Positions 1 to 8,947 of a stretch of DNA of 38,771 nt are shown here, piece after piece. The position numbers and the translations under genes were made by a program. Numbering within the stretch: the first letter of the stretch is position 1; each line of letters begins with the position of its first letter. Source of the stretch: a virus. The stretch spans positions 1 through 38,771 of IMG/VR virus record IMGVR_UViG_3300042458_001162; one strand, given 5' to 3'. The notes under the pieces were generated by a model that did no database searches, had not been told where the DNA came from, and worked only from the letters and a program-made list of their open reading frames with translations.

Positions 1-593
1 TCAAATAATAAGTGGATGGTAAATCCAATTGCCGCTGTTTTTGTTGTTGCTTGTGAGAATAGACGACATCCATTATCAAAACGCATACCTGTAACTCCAC
101 CGGCCACAACACCAGGTTTCATAAAGAATGGCAAATTCTTAAGAACAGTTTTAATTTTATCAACAATCTCAGAAGTGGTAGCTAACTTATTTGCAACTAC
201 CATGATATTTCTATCGGAGTGAAAACATAAATACCAAGCAATGAAAATTGATGATGTTACCGTTTTACCAATCTGACGAGACGCAAGCATTACAACAAAA
301 CGATTGTCTTGGAATGCCGCAAGCATGTCTTCTTGATACGGTCTTAATTGAATTAAACGAATACCCTCATCGGTCATCGAGTAACAGTACTTGTTACCAA
401 AGTAAACTACGTCATTAGCGCATCTTGCTAATTCTTCAAGCTCTTCTCTTGTATATTCATATACAAGATCCGCTGCTTTCATATCTATCTTACCTTCAGA
501 GAACGGAGAATAATCAGCATAAACACCGCGTTCAATTCTATCTACCTCTTCGGCAATTTTCTTACTGTTCCAAACCTTACCTCTATTCGACAT
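1..593 (-). CDS. Terminase large subunit, gp17-like (N-terminal part; cut by window edge)
   Basis: Packaging motor ATPase/nuclease that drives DNA into the prohead through the portal. Translating the minus strand from the ATG at 593 gives 197 codons without a stop, running off the window. Visible are an adenine-binding Q motif (RPYQ, residues 84-87) and a Walker A loop SRQIGKT (105-111), close to T4 gp17 SRQLGKT. The last residues (SQATTKTAAIGFTIHLLF) match the stretch just before Walker B in T4-like terminases; Walker B and the nuclease domain lie outside. The start overlaps the TerS-like gene by 11 bp, the T4 gene 16/17 arrangement. Confidence 0.93.
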   Translation of the reverse strand, partial: MSNRGKVWNSKKIAEEVDRIERGVYADYSPFSEGKIDMKAADLVYEYTREELEELARCANDVVYFGNKYCYSMTDEGIRLIQLRPYQEDMLAAFQDNRFVVMLASRQIGKTVTSSIFIAWYLCFHSDRNIMVVANKLATTSEIVDKIKTVLKNLPFFMKPGVVAGGVTGMRFDNGCRLFSQATTKTAAIGFTIHLLF

Positions 594-1242
594 TTGTTAC
601 ATTGTTGTCATTTGGAGTAGAACCCGCTCTACGTTCAGGTATTGCGTCTCTAAGAGTTTCAATTAGCGCTCGACCGCCTCTCATTTGATACGTGTTGGTA
701 CTGGTCTCAACTTCAGCATCTTGGTCAATTAATAAAGGTTCATCAGACATCTTAACTCGATAGTCTTCTTTAAGATTCTTGTAATTGTTTTCCATGATCA
801 CCATGAATTGCGCTAAATGTTTAACGATTTCCATTTTAGATCGCTGTAATGAAGCTAAAACTTCAAATGTACGTGGGTGTAAATTACCACCATCAATTTC
901 TTCAAGAAGTTTAATAATTGCGTGTTCAGCAGTTTTCATTTGGAAAAGCAAATTTGAAACTGTGATTTTATCAACTACACTTTTTTGATGTACGTAGGGA
1001 ATAGTCTTAATGATTTCTTGGTTAAGATAAAACTCAGCAATAGAATTTACAATCGTTTCCGAGTTGCTATCTGCATAAGTTTTGACTTTTTCATAGTCCA
1101 TGAAATTACCTTCACGCGCTGGCAATAAATCTGTAGCGCTTTCTATACTAAGCTGTATGTCCTCAATTCCGTTTGATAACATTTTTTCCAGCTCATCACG
1201 GAGTTCCATCTCACGTTTTCTGTCTTCTGGTATTTTTCTCAT
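583..1242 (-). CDS. Terminase small subunit, gp16-like
   Basis: A 219-residue, mostly helical, charged protein directly upstream of and overlapping TerL, the usual place of the small terminase that recognises DNA and regulates the motor. Residues 123-150 (starting PRTFEVLASLQ) resemble the central helical hairpin of T4 gp16 (PRHMEVFATLMGQ), the ring-forming region. It is longer than T4 gp16 (164 aa), mainly at the N-terminus. It starts one base after the stop of the 667-residue gene, so the three genes are probably one late transcript. The call rests on position plus this weak similarity. Confidence 0.65.
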   Translation of the reverse strand: MRKIPEDRKREMELRDELEKMLSNGIEDIQLSIESATDLLPAREGNFMDYEKVKTYADSNSETIVNSIAEFYLNQEIIKTIPYVHQKSVVDKITVSNLLFQMKTAEHAIIKLLEEIDGGNLHPRTFEVLASLQRSKMEIVKHLAQFMVIMENNYKNLKEDYRVKMSDEPLLIDQDAEVETSTNTYQMRGGRALIETLRDAIPERRAGSTPNDNNVTNVE

Positions 1243-1243
1243 A

Positions 1244-3247
1244 TTATTTAGTTTTGCCTATCCACGGAAGTCTTAATCGTGGGATTGCGTTGTCAATGAT
1301 AATTCCAAATTGTGCGTCTTGTACAATAGTTTCATTTAGTATGATAGATTGTTTTACTTGGTCAGTTTCAGTTTTGTCAAATAATCTTATGTTGGTAATT
1401 GCTAAATTGCCAGCTAAAAGATTATACTTATCTGCAGCACTTCTATCTATTGCATTAAATGGCATGATTGTATTACTGTATATATTCTCAAGATCTGTTG
1501 TTTGTTCAGGCTGTGGATTTTGATCATTCCATTTTCTAACCCAAAGATCTACGGTTAACTGTCGGTAAAAATTCGACATGTTTACAAATATTGCATACCA
1601 ATAATCTTCGACTAGAGATGTACCTAAAATATTTAAGTATTCTTTAGTTGAATCTGTAAAGATTAAGTAACGACTAGCAAAAAGAGAAACTTTCCAGCCG
1701 TTACCAGCAAAATATCCGTTGAATAAAATTTGTTCATTGGTTGCTTCCGCAACGTAACCTGTACTAGTGAATGAAGATGCCCAGCTTGTGAAGTACGTAT
1801 CTAAGTATTGAATGATTTCATTCTTAACATTAAGTGTATACGTAAACACAGATCCTGACGGACTAGTGGTTACTGACGCAATATCACCATATAATGATAA
1901 TCCGTTAAAGCGTGTAATTTTTATATTAGTTCCAACTGCATAATGTCTTTTAGCAGTAATGCTATAAGAGAGCTCTGTTGTTTCTGGACCCACCGCGCCT
2001 TTAATAAGATAACCTTTTACATTATCTCGAGGCATAGCAACGACAGGTTTAAGTTCTTTAAACCACATACATAAAGATCGTTCTTCGGTAGACGGAAAAT
2101 CTACATTAGCACGGTATTCAATAGCTGGTATTTGAACTGGTAGTTTAGAATCATAAATAGATCTTAAATCATATTGTGATTCTGATAGTGTGTTTGTATA
2201 ATTTGGTAATTTCAATTGTGATATGACAAGATTATTATCTATGTTTAAACGAGTTGGATCATAGTCAACTGAACCAATCTTTGGATCATATTGTTGTGGG
2301 TCAGTTGTTTTAACCGCTTCCAATCTAACTTCTTCTCCAAATCTTTCTTCCGAATCCCAAGTAAGTGTGTCAAAAGTTTCACGTAAATCTTGAGGCTCAT
2401 AACGATTAGCTTTAGGAGCATATTTCTTAAGAGCAATTTTCCAATAGACTTCTCGTTGCATAAAATCTTTGAATAGATAAGTACTGTCTATTTCATATAT
2501 TCTATTTGTAAGTGGAAAGTAAATGATATCACGTTTCTGTGGTCCAGTTCCAATTCCAAATATTTCTTCATAGTATTCTTTAACTATTTGAATTTCAAAT
2601 GGCATTTCAAAGTCAAGACCCATTGGATTAAATAAGATCTTATTATCTGGAAACTCATTATTAGGAACTACAACTTTAACACACTTAGGATCGTCAACAT
2701 CGTATAAAGTCCATTCATGTAATGTAACGTCTTTACCAATTGCCATAGGAACAGCTCTTGCGTACATTACATCATGCCCAAATAATTGATTAATTGTATA
2801 GCTTAGTTGTTTAAGTAAAACAATAGCAGGATTAACTTGGTAAGGCTTAAAAGAAAAGTTTTCAATTTTTGTTAAGTTGCTAACATTACCTCTTTCAGAA
2901 ACAAGCATAGCTGGTCTCCATCCTAAGTAAGGATCTGCTGCATCAGCAGATTGTATGCAGTTAACTTCTATATCTTCAATTGTGACAGGTCCACCGCTAA
3001 TAAGTGTTAAGCGGAAGTCAACGAATAAATCATTAGCAGGATCTAAGATTATTGATTGTAAATTTTGTGTGGTAAGTTCAACCCAAGAAGCACGAACTCT
3101 GTTTGACGTGCCCCATCGAAATTCTTTTTTCAAGATGCCCATTCCAGTGATGGTATCGCACCACCCTGTAAGTTGAGTAACGTATCGAAAAGGCTTATCC
3201 TGAGTTATCTTAACGAAGTCTCCGGGTTGTGATAAAATTGCCAGCAT
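1244..3247 (-). CDS. Large virion-type structural protein, unassigned
   Basis: 667 residues with no motif I can name. The composition (many Tyr, Trp, Asn and Thr; mixed beta; no signal peptide or membrane segment) looks like a baseplate or neck structural protein. The C-terminal third (about 400-640) has Gly/Ser/Thr-rich beta-type sequence (e.g. YGDIASVTTSPSGS). It is followed immediately by the terminase genes and preceded by a GAATATATA element of the kind also seen before the portal gene, which suggests late expression. A baseplate wedge role is possible from size but is not shown by the sequence. Confidence 0.5.
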   Translation of the reverse strand: MLAILSQPGDFVKITQDKPFRYVTQLTGWCDTITGMGILKKEFRWGTSNRVRASWVELTTQNLQSIILDPANDLFVDFRLTLISGGPVTIEDIEVNCIQSADAADPYLGWRPAMLVSERGNVSNLTKIENFSFKPYQVNPAIVLLKQLSYTINQLFGHDVMYARAVPMAIGKDVTLHEWTLYDVDDPKCVKVVVPNNEFPDNKILFNPMGLDFEMPFEIQIVKEYYEEIFGIGTGPQKRDIIYFPLTNRIYEIDSTYLFKDFMQREVYWKIALKKYAPKANRYEPQDLRETFDTLTWDSEERFGEEVRLEAVKTTDPQQYDPKIGSVDYDPTRLNIDNNLVISQLKLPNYTNTLSESQYDLRSIYDSKLPVQIPAIEYRANVDFPSTEERSLCMWFKELKPVVAMPRDNVKGYLIKGAVGPETTELSYSITAKRHYAVGTNIKITRFNGLSLYGDIASVTTSPSGSVFTYTLNVKNEIIQYLDTYFTSWASSFTSTGYVAEATNEQILFNGYFAGNGWKVSLFASRYLIFTDSTKEYLNILGTSLVEDYWYAIFVNMSNFYRQLTVDLWVRKWNDQNPQPEQTTDLENIYSNTIMPFNAIDRSAADKYNLLAGNLAITNIRLFDKTETDQVKQSIILNETIVQDAQFGIIIDNAIPRLRLPWIGKTK

Positions 3248-3263
3248 CCTGAATGTATTTTAT

Positions 3264-3275
3264 GTATATATTCAT
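3264..3275 (-). promoter_or_regulatory. Late-promoter-like element ATGAATATATAC
   Basis: In the 43-bp gap before the 667-residue gene the minus strand reads ATGAATATATAC, 16 bp before the ATG at 3247. Similar GAATATATA sequences precede the portal gene and the 528-residue structural gene. It resembles the T4 late promoter box TATAAATA read by gp55, and a gp55-like sigma is encoded at 16861-17205. AT-richness makes chance matches possible. Confidence 0.4.
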
Positions 3276-3290
3276 GGAGGCTGGCAAGTA

Positions 3291-3698
3291 TTATTGTGTT
3301 ATGAGAGATTCATATTGTTTTACTTCTGTAATGAATTCTTCACCAAGAATTAAAACCGAAGTGTCAAAATCACGGCGGGACATTTGAAACTTATCACAAT
3401 ACCATTTTACAGTTTCATCTGTAAACTCTTGCTTGGCTTTTTTGTCCTCTTTAGCCTTTTTAGTTTTGACGTACATCCAAGAAGGAGTACGGGAATACAT
3501 TTTACTCCAGTTATCTTGCCAGTATGAAACAGTCTGTCCTGGATTAATTCTTAAATGATTAAAGTAAGCAGCTTGCACCGGAAACTTAATTGACGCAAAC
3601 CGATTAATCATAAAGAAATGCTTTGCTCGTTCATGCATAGCAATCTTTTTAAAATCTTGCGGTTTGAACATTGTATTTATAAATTCGAACAAATCCAT
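3291..3698 (-). CDS. Clamp loader small subunit, gp62-like (tentative)
   Basis: 135 residues. The layout recalls short gp62 proteins of marine T4-like phages: N-terminal MDLFEFIN, then FFMINRFASIKFP (about residues 28-40), a basic tract with PSWMYVKTKKAKEDKK, and a helical C-terminus. gp62 joins the gp44 ATPase (here at 12225-13172) to load the gp45 clamp. No other gp62 candidate was seen in the window. The gene follows RNase H, another replication gene, after 87 bp. The assignment is from remembered family architecture and needs profile confirmation; otherwise it is an unknown basic protein. Confidence 0.45.
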   Translation of the reverse strand: MDLFEFINTMFKPQDFKKIAMHERAKHFFMINRFASIKFPVQAAYFNHLRINPGQTVSYWQDNWSKMYSRTPSWMYVKTKKAKEDKKAKQEFTDETVKWYCDKFQMSRRDFDTSVLILGEEFITEVKQYESLITQ

Positions 3699-3785
3699 TG
3701 AGTAGATGTTTATTAGATGACCGTAGAGGTATTATTATTTGTTAGTTATATTTGCTACTGATAAGATAGTTTTAATCTTTTAGAA

Positions 3786-4892
3786 TTACATTCCAAAATC
3801 CTTAAAAATATCAGATTCAATAACTATCTTAGGTCCGTTTACAAAACTTGTTCCTGCAAGTAAAAAAGACATATCATAATTTGCTGCAGGCAACGAATCG
3901 TTTTTATGTTTAGCAAATGAGATCTTGAAATTATCTTGTATGTCTTGTGGTATAACTCGTTCATCAAGATAAACTAAAGTGATATTACGTTCAATACGTT
4001 TTTTAAGTAACTCGACCGGAGCAGTCTGTTTACAAGTTGCGGCAATACCGTTAGCAATTTCTAAAGCACGTTCAGGTAAAAGGTAGATATCGTCAATGAA
4101 TTTTGTACGATTAACGATTTCATAAATCCGTTCTGCTTTGGCAGGAGTAACTCTGTAAGTTTTATCTTTTGCTTGCCAAGTCCATACAGGTGGTACCGCG
4201 TCTCCAGCGTCTCCAGTAATTACTTTACAGAAAATCATATATGCAGGATCTATTTCTTCAACAGGAATAGCGTGCATAGCCTCAGCAATTAAATCCTTGT
4301 TGCTACCCATATAAGTAGAAGCATCGAATAAATCATAGCTTTCAGTAGTAAGCCAATTTTTAAATCCAATAGGAGCAACGATCTTACGGTTTTTAGAATT
4401 TGGATTAAAGCAAACTATAAAGTTTTTCTCGTTCATGCGAACACATTGAGTTAAATCACCATCACCAGTAATAATAATGCTATCTTCACCTTGTTGAAAT
4501 AAATGATCCGCCCATAAATGCATAAGATCATCACCTTCAGCGCGATCTTCACGAGAAACAATAAATCCTTTACGAGATAAGATCTCACCGAACTCATTCA
4601 TCATTTTATAAAACTGGTCCCAGTTAATTTTGGATTCGTCTTTAGTACGAGTTCCTTTATAATCACCGTCTTCAATGATTACGTCTTTTCTCCATGATCT
4701 TGCGTCAATTGTAAAGATGATCTTGTTTGGATTTCCAAAATTACGGATTGCGTGCGACATGTCAGTAGCAACTTTTCTCATAAACATGTCTTGGTCTTTT
4801 TTGTCATCAAGCAAACGTTTGCCGCCGCCATAACCACCGAAGATAAACAGTGTTTTGTAGAAAAAGTAATTTCCGTCGAATATTAAATTCAT
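3786..4892 (-). CDS. rnh: T4-type RNase H (5' nuclease, FEN-like)
   Basis: 368-residue 5'-3' exonuclease/flap nuclease that removes RNA primers from lagging-strand fragments. Acidic metal-binding motifs appear in family order: FDGNYFF at the N-terminus, DARSWRKDV (about 63-71), AEGDDLMHLWADH (about 118-130), ITGDGDLTQ (about 140-148), and GDAGDAVPP (about 228-236) of the helix-hairpin region. Length is slightly above T4 RNase H (305 aa). It has its own upstream promoter (4918-4949) and works with the DNA ligase at 34328-36178, so both Okazaki maturation enzymes sit behind host-type promoters. Confidence 0.88.
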   Translation of the reverse strand: MNLIFDGNYFFYKTLFIFGGYGGGKRLLDDKKDQDMFMRKVATDMSHAIRNFGNPNKIIFTIDARSWRKDVIIEDGDYKGTRTKDESKINWDQFYKMMNEFGEILSRKGFIVSREDRAEGDDLMHLWADHLFQQGEDSIIITGDGDLTQCVRMNEKNFIVCFNPNSKNRKIVAPIGFKNWLTTESYDLFDASTYMGSNKDLIAEAMHAIPVEEIDPAYMIFCKVITGDAGDAVPPVWTWQAKDKTYRVTPAKAERIYEIVNRTKFIDDIYLLPERALEIANGIAATCKQTAPVELLKKRIERNITLVYLDERVIPQDIQDNFKISFAKHKNDSLPAANYDMSFLLAGTSFVNGPKIVIESDIFKDFGM

Positions 4893-4917
4893 AAGTAGTG
4901 TATTTATTATTATATGG

Positions 4918-4949
4918 TAAAATTAACCAATAGTTTTCACATATGCAAA
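4918..4949 (-). promoter_or_regulatory. Bacteroidota-type promoter before RNase H
   Basis: On the minus strand TTTG (4949-4946), exactly 20 nt, then TAATTTTA (4925-4918), one base from the Bacteroidota -7 box TAnnTTTG, about 25 nt before the ATG at 4892. The stretch TTGGTTAATTTTA is identical to that before the PRPP-synthetase-like and ligase genes. It fills most of the 79-bp gap and lacks the TTGTTAATAACTT block seen at four other sites. Confidence 0.6.
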
Positions 4950-4971
4950 TTATTGTCCAATTATTTTTGCA

Positions 4972-5448
4972 TTATTTTAATTGTTTTATTCTTGACCTTA
5001 ACGCAGCAATTGCAGTTTCAAAATCATTAAACAGTGGAATGTTAAATCTGTGACAAACGATTTCAACATTGCCTTTACGATAAAACCCATCAGGACAGCA
5101 AACAATTAAATTAGCTTCTTCAGCATGTAGTCCTAATTCTAATAAAGTAATTGGTGATTTAGACTCTGGCAAGATATTCATAAAGATTATATCAGCATCT
5201 TCCAATTTATCCATTTCCCAATTTACTTGACCGTTAAACTCTGGATTGGTAGCTCTTTGTTCCCATGAAGAATCCCATTCATCTCTTCGAGGATTAAAGA
5301 ATGTTACTTCACAATCACTAAGTAGTGCTTGAGTTGCAGTTTGCCAATCGACAGACGAACCCATATCTATGGAACCAGCTAAAAAAATCCCAGGGTAATG
5401 TTCCTGGGATTGTTTAGAGCTAGTAGGTTTAATTACTTGGCTTTTCAT
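4972..5448 (-). CDS. Nucleoside 2-deoxyribosyltransferase-like protein
   Basis: 158 residues of the PF15891-type nucleoside 2-deoxyribosyltransferase-like family, Rossmann-like enzymes acting on N-glycosidic bonds of nucleosides or nucleotides. Seen: IFLAGSIDMGSSVDWQ (about 21-36), the loop FFNPRRDEWDSSW (about 50-62), and SPITLLELGLHA (about 98-109), whose Glu fits the catalytic glutamate of the family. The substrate cannot be read: base exchange, nucleotide hydrolysis (as in MilB-like CMP hydrolases) or another ribosyl substrate. It starts 3 bp after the stop of the SPFH gene, so the two are probably co-transcribed at the end of the NAD+/ADP-ribose block. Confidence 0.72.
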   Translation of the reverse strand: MKSQVIKPTSSKQSQEHYPGIFLAGSIDMGSSVDWQTATQALLSDCEVTFFNPRRDEWDSSWEQRATNPEFNGQVNWEMDKLEDADIIFMNILPESKSPITLLELGLHAEEANLIVCCPDGFYRKGNVEIVCHRFNIPLFNDFETAIAALRSRIKQLK

Positions 5449-5451
5449 ATA

Positions 5452-7347
5452 TTACGATTGAGCTGGTTTTTCACCTTTAGCAACTTTTTCAGTTTTCACT
5501 GGTTCAGTTACAGCAGGTTTGGTTTTCTCTTGTACTCTGTTTAACAATTCCATTCCAAGTAATCCAGAGATTGGACCGTTGGCACCATCACCGCCTGAGA
5601 TTAAAATCTCTGGGATAATTTTGATGTTGTTAATACCGATAGACTCAACTACCTTTAATTGCCCAAAGTTATCAGCGCCCATTGCTTGTACTTGTTTCTC
5701 GTACGCTTCAGCGGTAGCCTTACCGATTGCTTCAATTTTACCAGCCTCTGCTTTACCGTTAACATCAGTTTCATATGCAGCAGCCTCGGCGTTTAATTTT
5801 TTGGCTTTGGCCTGAGCACCTGCCTTAAGCTCCATAGATTTAGCTTCACCTTCCGCTTCCTTAACTTTAGTTTGAGCAACACGGTCGGCAATCATAACTG
5901 ATTGTTCTGCCTTCACGATTTCAGGCTGCATGTCAGCAAGGGCTCTTGCAGAAGCAAGTTTTTGTTTTTCTTCCTGAGCTTTTTGTTGCACGTTAAAGGT
6001 TTCTTGTTCTTCCTGAGCAATCTTACGGTCAGTTAACGTTTTCATCAATGATTCAGGCGGAGTAATATCTCCAATCAAAGTATCCACGGCATGTACGTTA
6101 TATTCATCAAGTACCTTAGAGATTGATTCCTTAGCAGCGTTCTGTCTGTTTTGACGAGTAGTTAAGAAAGCAATAACGTCAGAGTCCTGAGCAGAGTTAC
6201 GGAAGTAGTTACCAATTGTTGGTTCAAGAACTTGAGATACAAGATTCTGCATAGAACCGAAACGGGCAATTACCTTTGGTGCCTCAGTTGATGGTATGTG
6301 GATAATCTGTGATACGTCAAGATTAAAAGGGAAACCATCTTTAGATCTTACGGTAATTGTTGATAATCCTTTATCCAAGTTGTGTGATTCAGTTCGAGCA
6401 TTTGCCCAGTTAAGAACCAAGTTTGTAGTTGGAACCACCTCAATTTTATGAGTGTACGGATTGATTGCGTATTTACCTGGGTCAAGCGGAGTAATACATA
6501 CACCTTTTTGTCCTTTCTTAACAATGTTACCGTGTTTAAATGTTGCACCGGTTGTATCCTCACCTTCATCACCTACATAAGATATGATAACACCTACATG
6601 ACCGATAGGAATTTGCGTCATAGCAACTTTTTCAATCTCAACCGCCCAAGGGTTAAACGAATAGTTACCAGCTTGTACTACCTGTATCTGCAAACCACGT
6701 TGACCACCTGCATCTAAGAATTTATCAAAATCTTGATAGTTGTTATGTCCTGTTATAACAGAACCAGCGATTGATCCTTGTTCAAGTGGTGTACCGTCAA
6801 GCGCTGTAATAATTCCGACAGATCCATCTTCAATATTTGTAATGTCAGCAGCAGAGATTTCAAATAAGTGTGTGTTAATACGATAAACTCCGTTATTTAA
6901 GTAACCCACCTGTTTACCTCTTTGGCCGCCATTAGTTAAAAATTCTCGAGCATTTTGGAAGTTATCAGAATCAACGTGACGAGCTAAGATAGCACCAGTT
7001 GGTAGCTGTGCTCCATCTTTTGAAGATAGTAATCCAATTTTACCTTTTGGTATAACCGTTAGCGGTGCTTGGTCAATTGCATATTGCCAAGGCCAGTAGA
7101 ACCAATAAAGACCCGGTGCCAATGTATCTGCTTGATACCCTGGTTCCCCGTTAAGAGCAATAATCTTACCGTCTGGTAAACTTTTGTTTGCGCCAAACAA
7201 GACGAATTTCTTGGTTACTAAACCAATTTTGTCTTCGGGGATTATTACCATACCGAAGAATACTCGAAGAGTGAACTTGTAAAAAATTGTTGCTAAGATA
7301 GGTAACAAGACCCAGGCATAGCTAAAAAGCGTAGAAACTAATTCCAT
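5452..7347 (-). CDS. SPFH/Band 7 (flotillin-like) membrane protein
   Basis: 631 residues. The N-terminus has two hydrophobic stretches (about 6-22 and 24-36), which should anchor it in the inner membrane. About 37-330 holds repeated beta-rich modules with recurring I(P/E)xGxVGxI sequences and GNY/GKYAINP turns. The SPFH core follows at about 330-450, then an Ala/Glu/Lys-rich coiled coil (about 450-570; e.g. VKEAEGEAKSMELKAGAQAK) typical of flotillins, and a charged tail. SPFH proteins form membrane-associated ring or cage assemblies and often hold proteases or other membrane proteins. The phage role is unknown; acquisition from a host is likely. Its start follows the NAMPT-like gene by 43 bp. 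Confidence 0.85.
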   Translation of the reverse strand: MELVSTLFSYAWVLLPILATIFYKFTLRVFFGMVIIPEDKIGLVTKKFVLFGANKSLPDGKIIALNGEPGYQADTLAPGLYWFYWPWQYAIDQAPLTVIPKGKIGLLSSKDGAQLPTGAILARHVDSDNFQNAREFLTNGGQRGKQVGYLNNGVYRINTHLFEISAADITNIEDGSVGIITALDGTPLEQGSIAGSVITGHNNYQDFDKFLDAGGQRGLQIQVVQAGNYSFNPWAVEIEKVAMTQIPIGHVGVIISYVGDEGEDTTGATFKHGNIVKKGQKGVCITPLDPGKYAINPYTHKIEVVPTTNLVLNWANARTESHNLDKGLSTITVRSKDGFPFNLDVSQIIHIPSTEAPKVIARFGSMQNLVSQVLEPTIGNYFRNSAQDSDVIAFLTTRQNRQNAAKESISKVLDEYNVHAVDTLIGDITPPESLMKTLTDRKIAQEEQETFNVQQKAQEEKQKLASARALADMQPEIVKAEQSVMIADRVAQTKVKEAEGEAKSMELKAGAQAKAKKLNAEAAAYETDVNGKAEAGKIEAIGKATAEAYEKQVQAMGADNFGQLKVVESIGINNIKIIPEILISGGDGANGPISGLLGMELLNRVQEKTKPAVTEPVKTEKVAKGEKPAQS

Positions 7348-7390
7348 GTTTAAAAAAGTGTTAATGAATAATTAAAGTTAAAATTTATTT

Positions 7391-8920
7391 TTAGATAGCA
7401 GATAATTCGTTAACCTTAGCTCTGATTGCTGTCAAAGTAGTTTGGTTATGGAAGTTTCCGTTTTCGTATATTGTTTGTAATAAACCAGAGTTCTCTTGAG
7501 CATCAGTACATTGTGTTTGTACAACGTATACGCCGTTTGCCTCAATCACAGCACATTTACCTTTTAATGATTTTTTTGTTCCATCATCAGTTACAGGTTC
7601 TTTGTAGATGTTATGAGCATTTCCGTTTTCTTGGAACCAAGCACCTTTTGCAGCGTACCCAAAGGTATCACGTGTAGTGAATTGGTATGTGAATGAACCT
7701 ACACCTAATACGATATTAGTTGAAGCAAATCCTTTAGCTTCCAATCTTGTGTAGATTTCAATTTGACGGTCAAGTGTAATTGAATCTCCATAGATTGCTC
7801 CAATGTGAGAGTCTAATACTTTGTAACCTTGAGCATTAATGGTGCCACCGAATGTTTCCCATAAGCACTCAATTAATCCTTTGGTATAAAACTCTGGATA
7901 ACCGGCTCTTAATTCTTGTTCGGTTAATTCAGTTCTTCCGTGCCCACAAAGAATTTCCACTGGATCACCTGAGTCAGGACGAATTACAAGTTTACCTGCG
8001 CGGTTCATAATTAAATCTTTTTGGTTGTAGCAGAAACCGCCTGGACCTGGTTTAGCAACCAAGGTTACATCAAAGGTGTCGGCAACCATTGAGAAGATAC
8101 CTTCGTTAAAATCCGTTAACCAATCCACCATCATTTGTTCCTCACCTACAGTAAAGATTTTAGTAGTTGACACAGAGTGCTCAGAAGCATTTACCGAAGC
8201 TATGCAAACTTCATCCTCAGATTCATCATAGAAATAACGAGATGCTGGAATTACCACGATTGAGTCAGAACCCATAAAAGAAAAGGCATGACCAAGACCA
8301 GATGATAAACTATCCCAAGGAGATAATCCACGGGCTGAGAAATCATGGCATAAGTAAGGAATTAACCAAGCATTTGCAGGGTCAGTTTTAGTTACCCATT
8401 TTACAAGGTTTCTACGATACTGTAATGCAATGGTTGCAGAAGTAGCTGGTTTCCATGCTAAAGATGAAATGATTGTTTCAAGATACAATGTTAACCAGGC
8501 AAAACCAGGCACAGTGTTAATGAAAGTCATATGAGGAATATTTGCGTCTGTCTCAATTCCTTCAGGTAAGGCTTTAATTTTAATAGGCAAGTATCCTAAA
8601 TCATGTAGTGCTTCAAAGTGCGAAGCATCATATGGCATACCTAAGTATTTTGCCATGTCAGTTCCAAATTTGGTTGCAGTTTCTTTTGGCATGTCAAAGA
8701 AATTCTCTTGCCATTCAGCGTGTAACCAACGAACAGTTAATTGATGACCAATAGAAAGAATTTTGTTAATTCCTTTTGGCGCATGTTTTGTACTTCTTGG
8801 GATCCAAGTTCCGTATAAGAAATCCGTGCCTGGAGCAAGCATTCTTTTATGCCCAACTTTATATCCATCAGAATAATAAGGAGCAGGGGCTCTAAACGAT
8901 TTTTGTAACTTAGTTATCAT
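7391..8920 (-). CDS. Nicotinamide phosphoribosyltransferase-like (NAMPT/NadV; possible NARP1 Namat)
   Basis: 509 residues aligning through the NAMPT fold. Catalytic positions are intact: Y20, F194 and R197 (HDFSARG; human F193, R196), D219 (GSDS), H248 (ASEHS; human H247), R314/D316 (IRPDSG; human R311, D313) and G378-D379. The phosphate-binding loop is GVGSF (406-410) instead of human GSGGG. Classical reaction: nicotinamide + PRPP to NMN. In the NARP1 phage pathway the same fold (Namat) joins nicotinamide to ADP-ribose-pyrophosphate to give NAD+ directly. A PRPP-synthetase-like gene two genes up from NADAR and no NMN adenylyltransferase in the window favour NARP1, without proving it. It has its own promoter (8948-9004). 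Confidence 0.9.
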   Translation of the reverse strand: MITKLQKSFRAPAPYYSDGYKVGHKRMLAPGTDFLYGTWIPRSTKHAPKGINKILSIGHQLTVRWLHAEWQENFFDMPKETATKFGTDMAKYLGMPYDASHFEALHDLGYLPIKIKALPEGIETDANIPHMTFINTVPGFAWLTLYLETIISSLAWKPATSATIALQYRRNLVKWVTKTDPANAWLIPYLCHDFSARGLSPWDSLSSGLGHAFSFMGSDSIVVIPASRYFYDESEDEVCIASVNASEHSVSTTKIFTVGEEQMMVDWLTDFNEGIFSMVADTFDVTLVAKPGPGGFCYNQKDLIMNRAGKLVIRPDSGDPVEILCGHGRTELTEQELRAGYPEFYTKGLIECLWETFGGTINAQGYKVLDSHIGAIYGDSITLDRQIEIYTRLEAKGFASTNIVLGVGSFTYQFTTRDTFGYAAKGAWFQENGNAHNIYKEPVTDDGTKKSLKGKCAVIEANGVYVVQTQCTDAQENSGLLQTIYENGNFHNQTTLTAIRAKVNELSAI

Positions 8921-8947
8921 AATTTATATTTGTTTTTAATTATAGAG

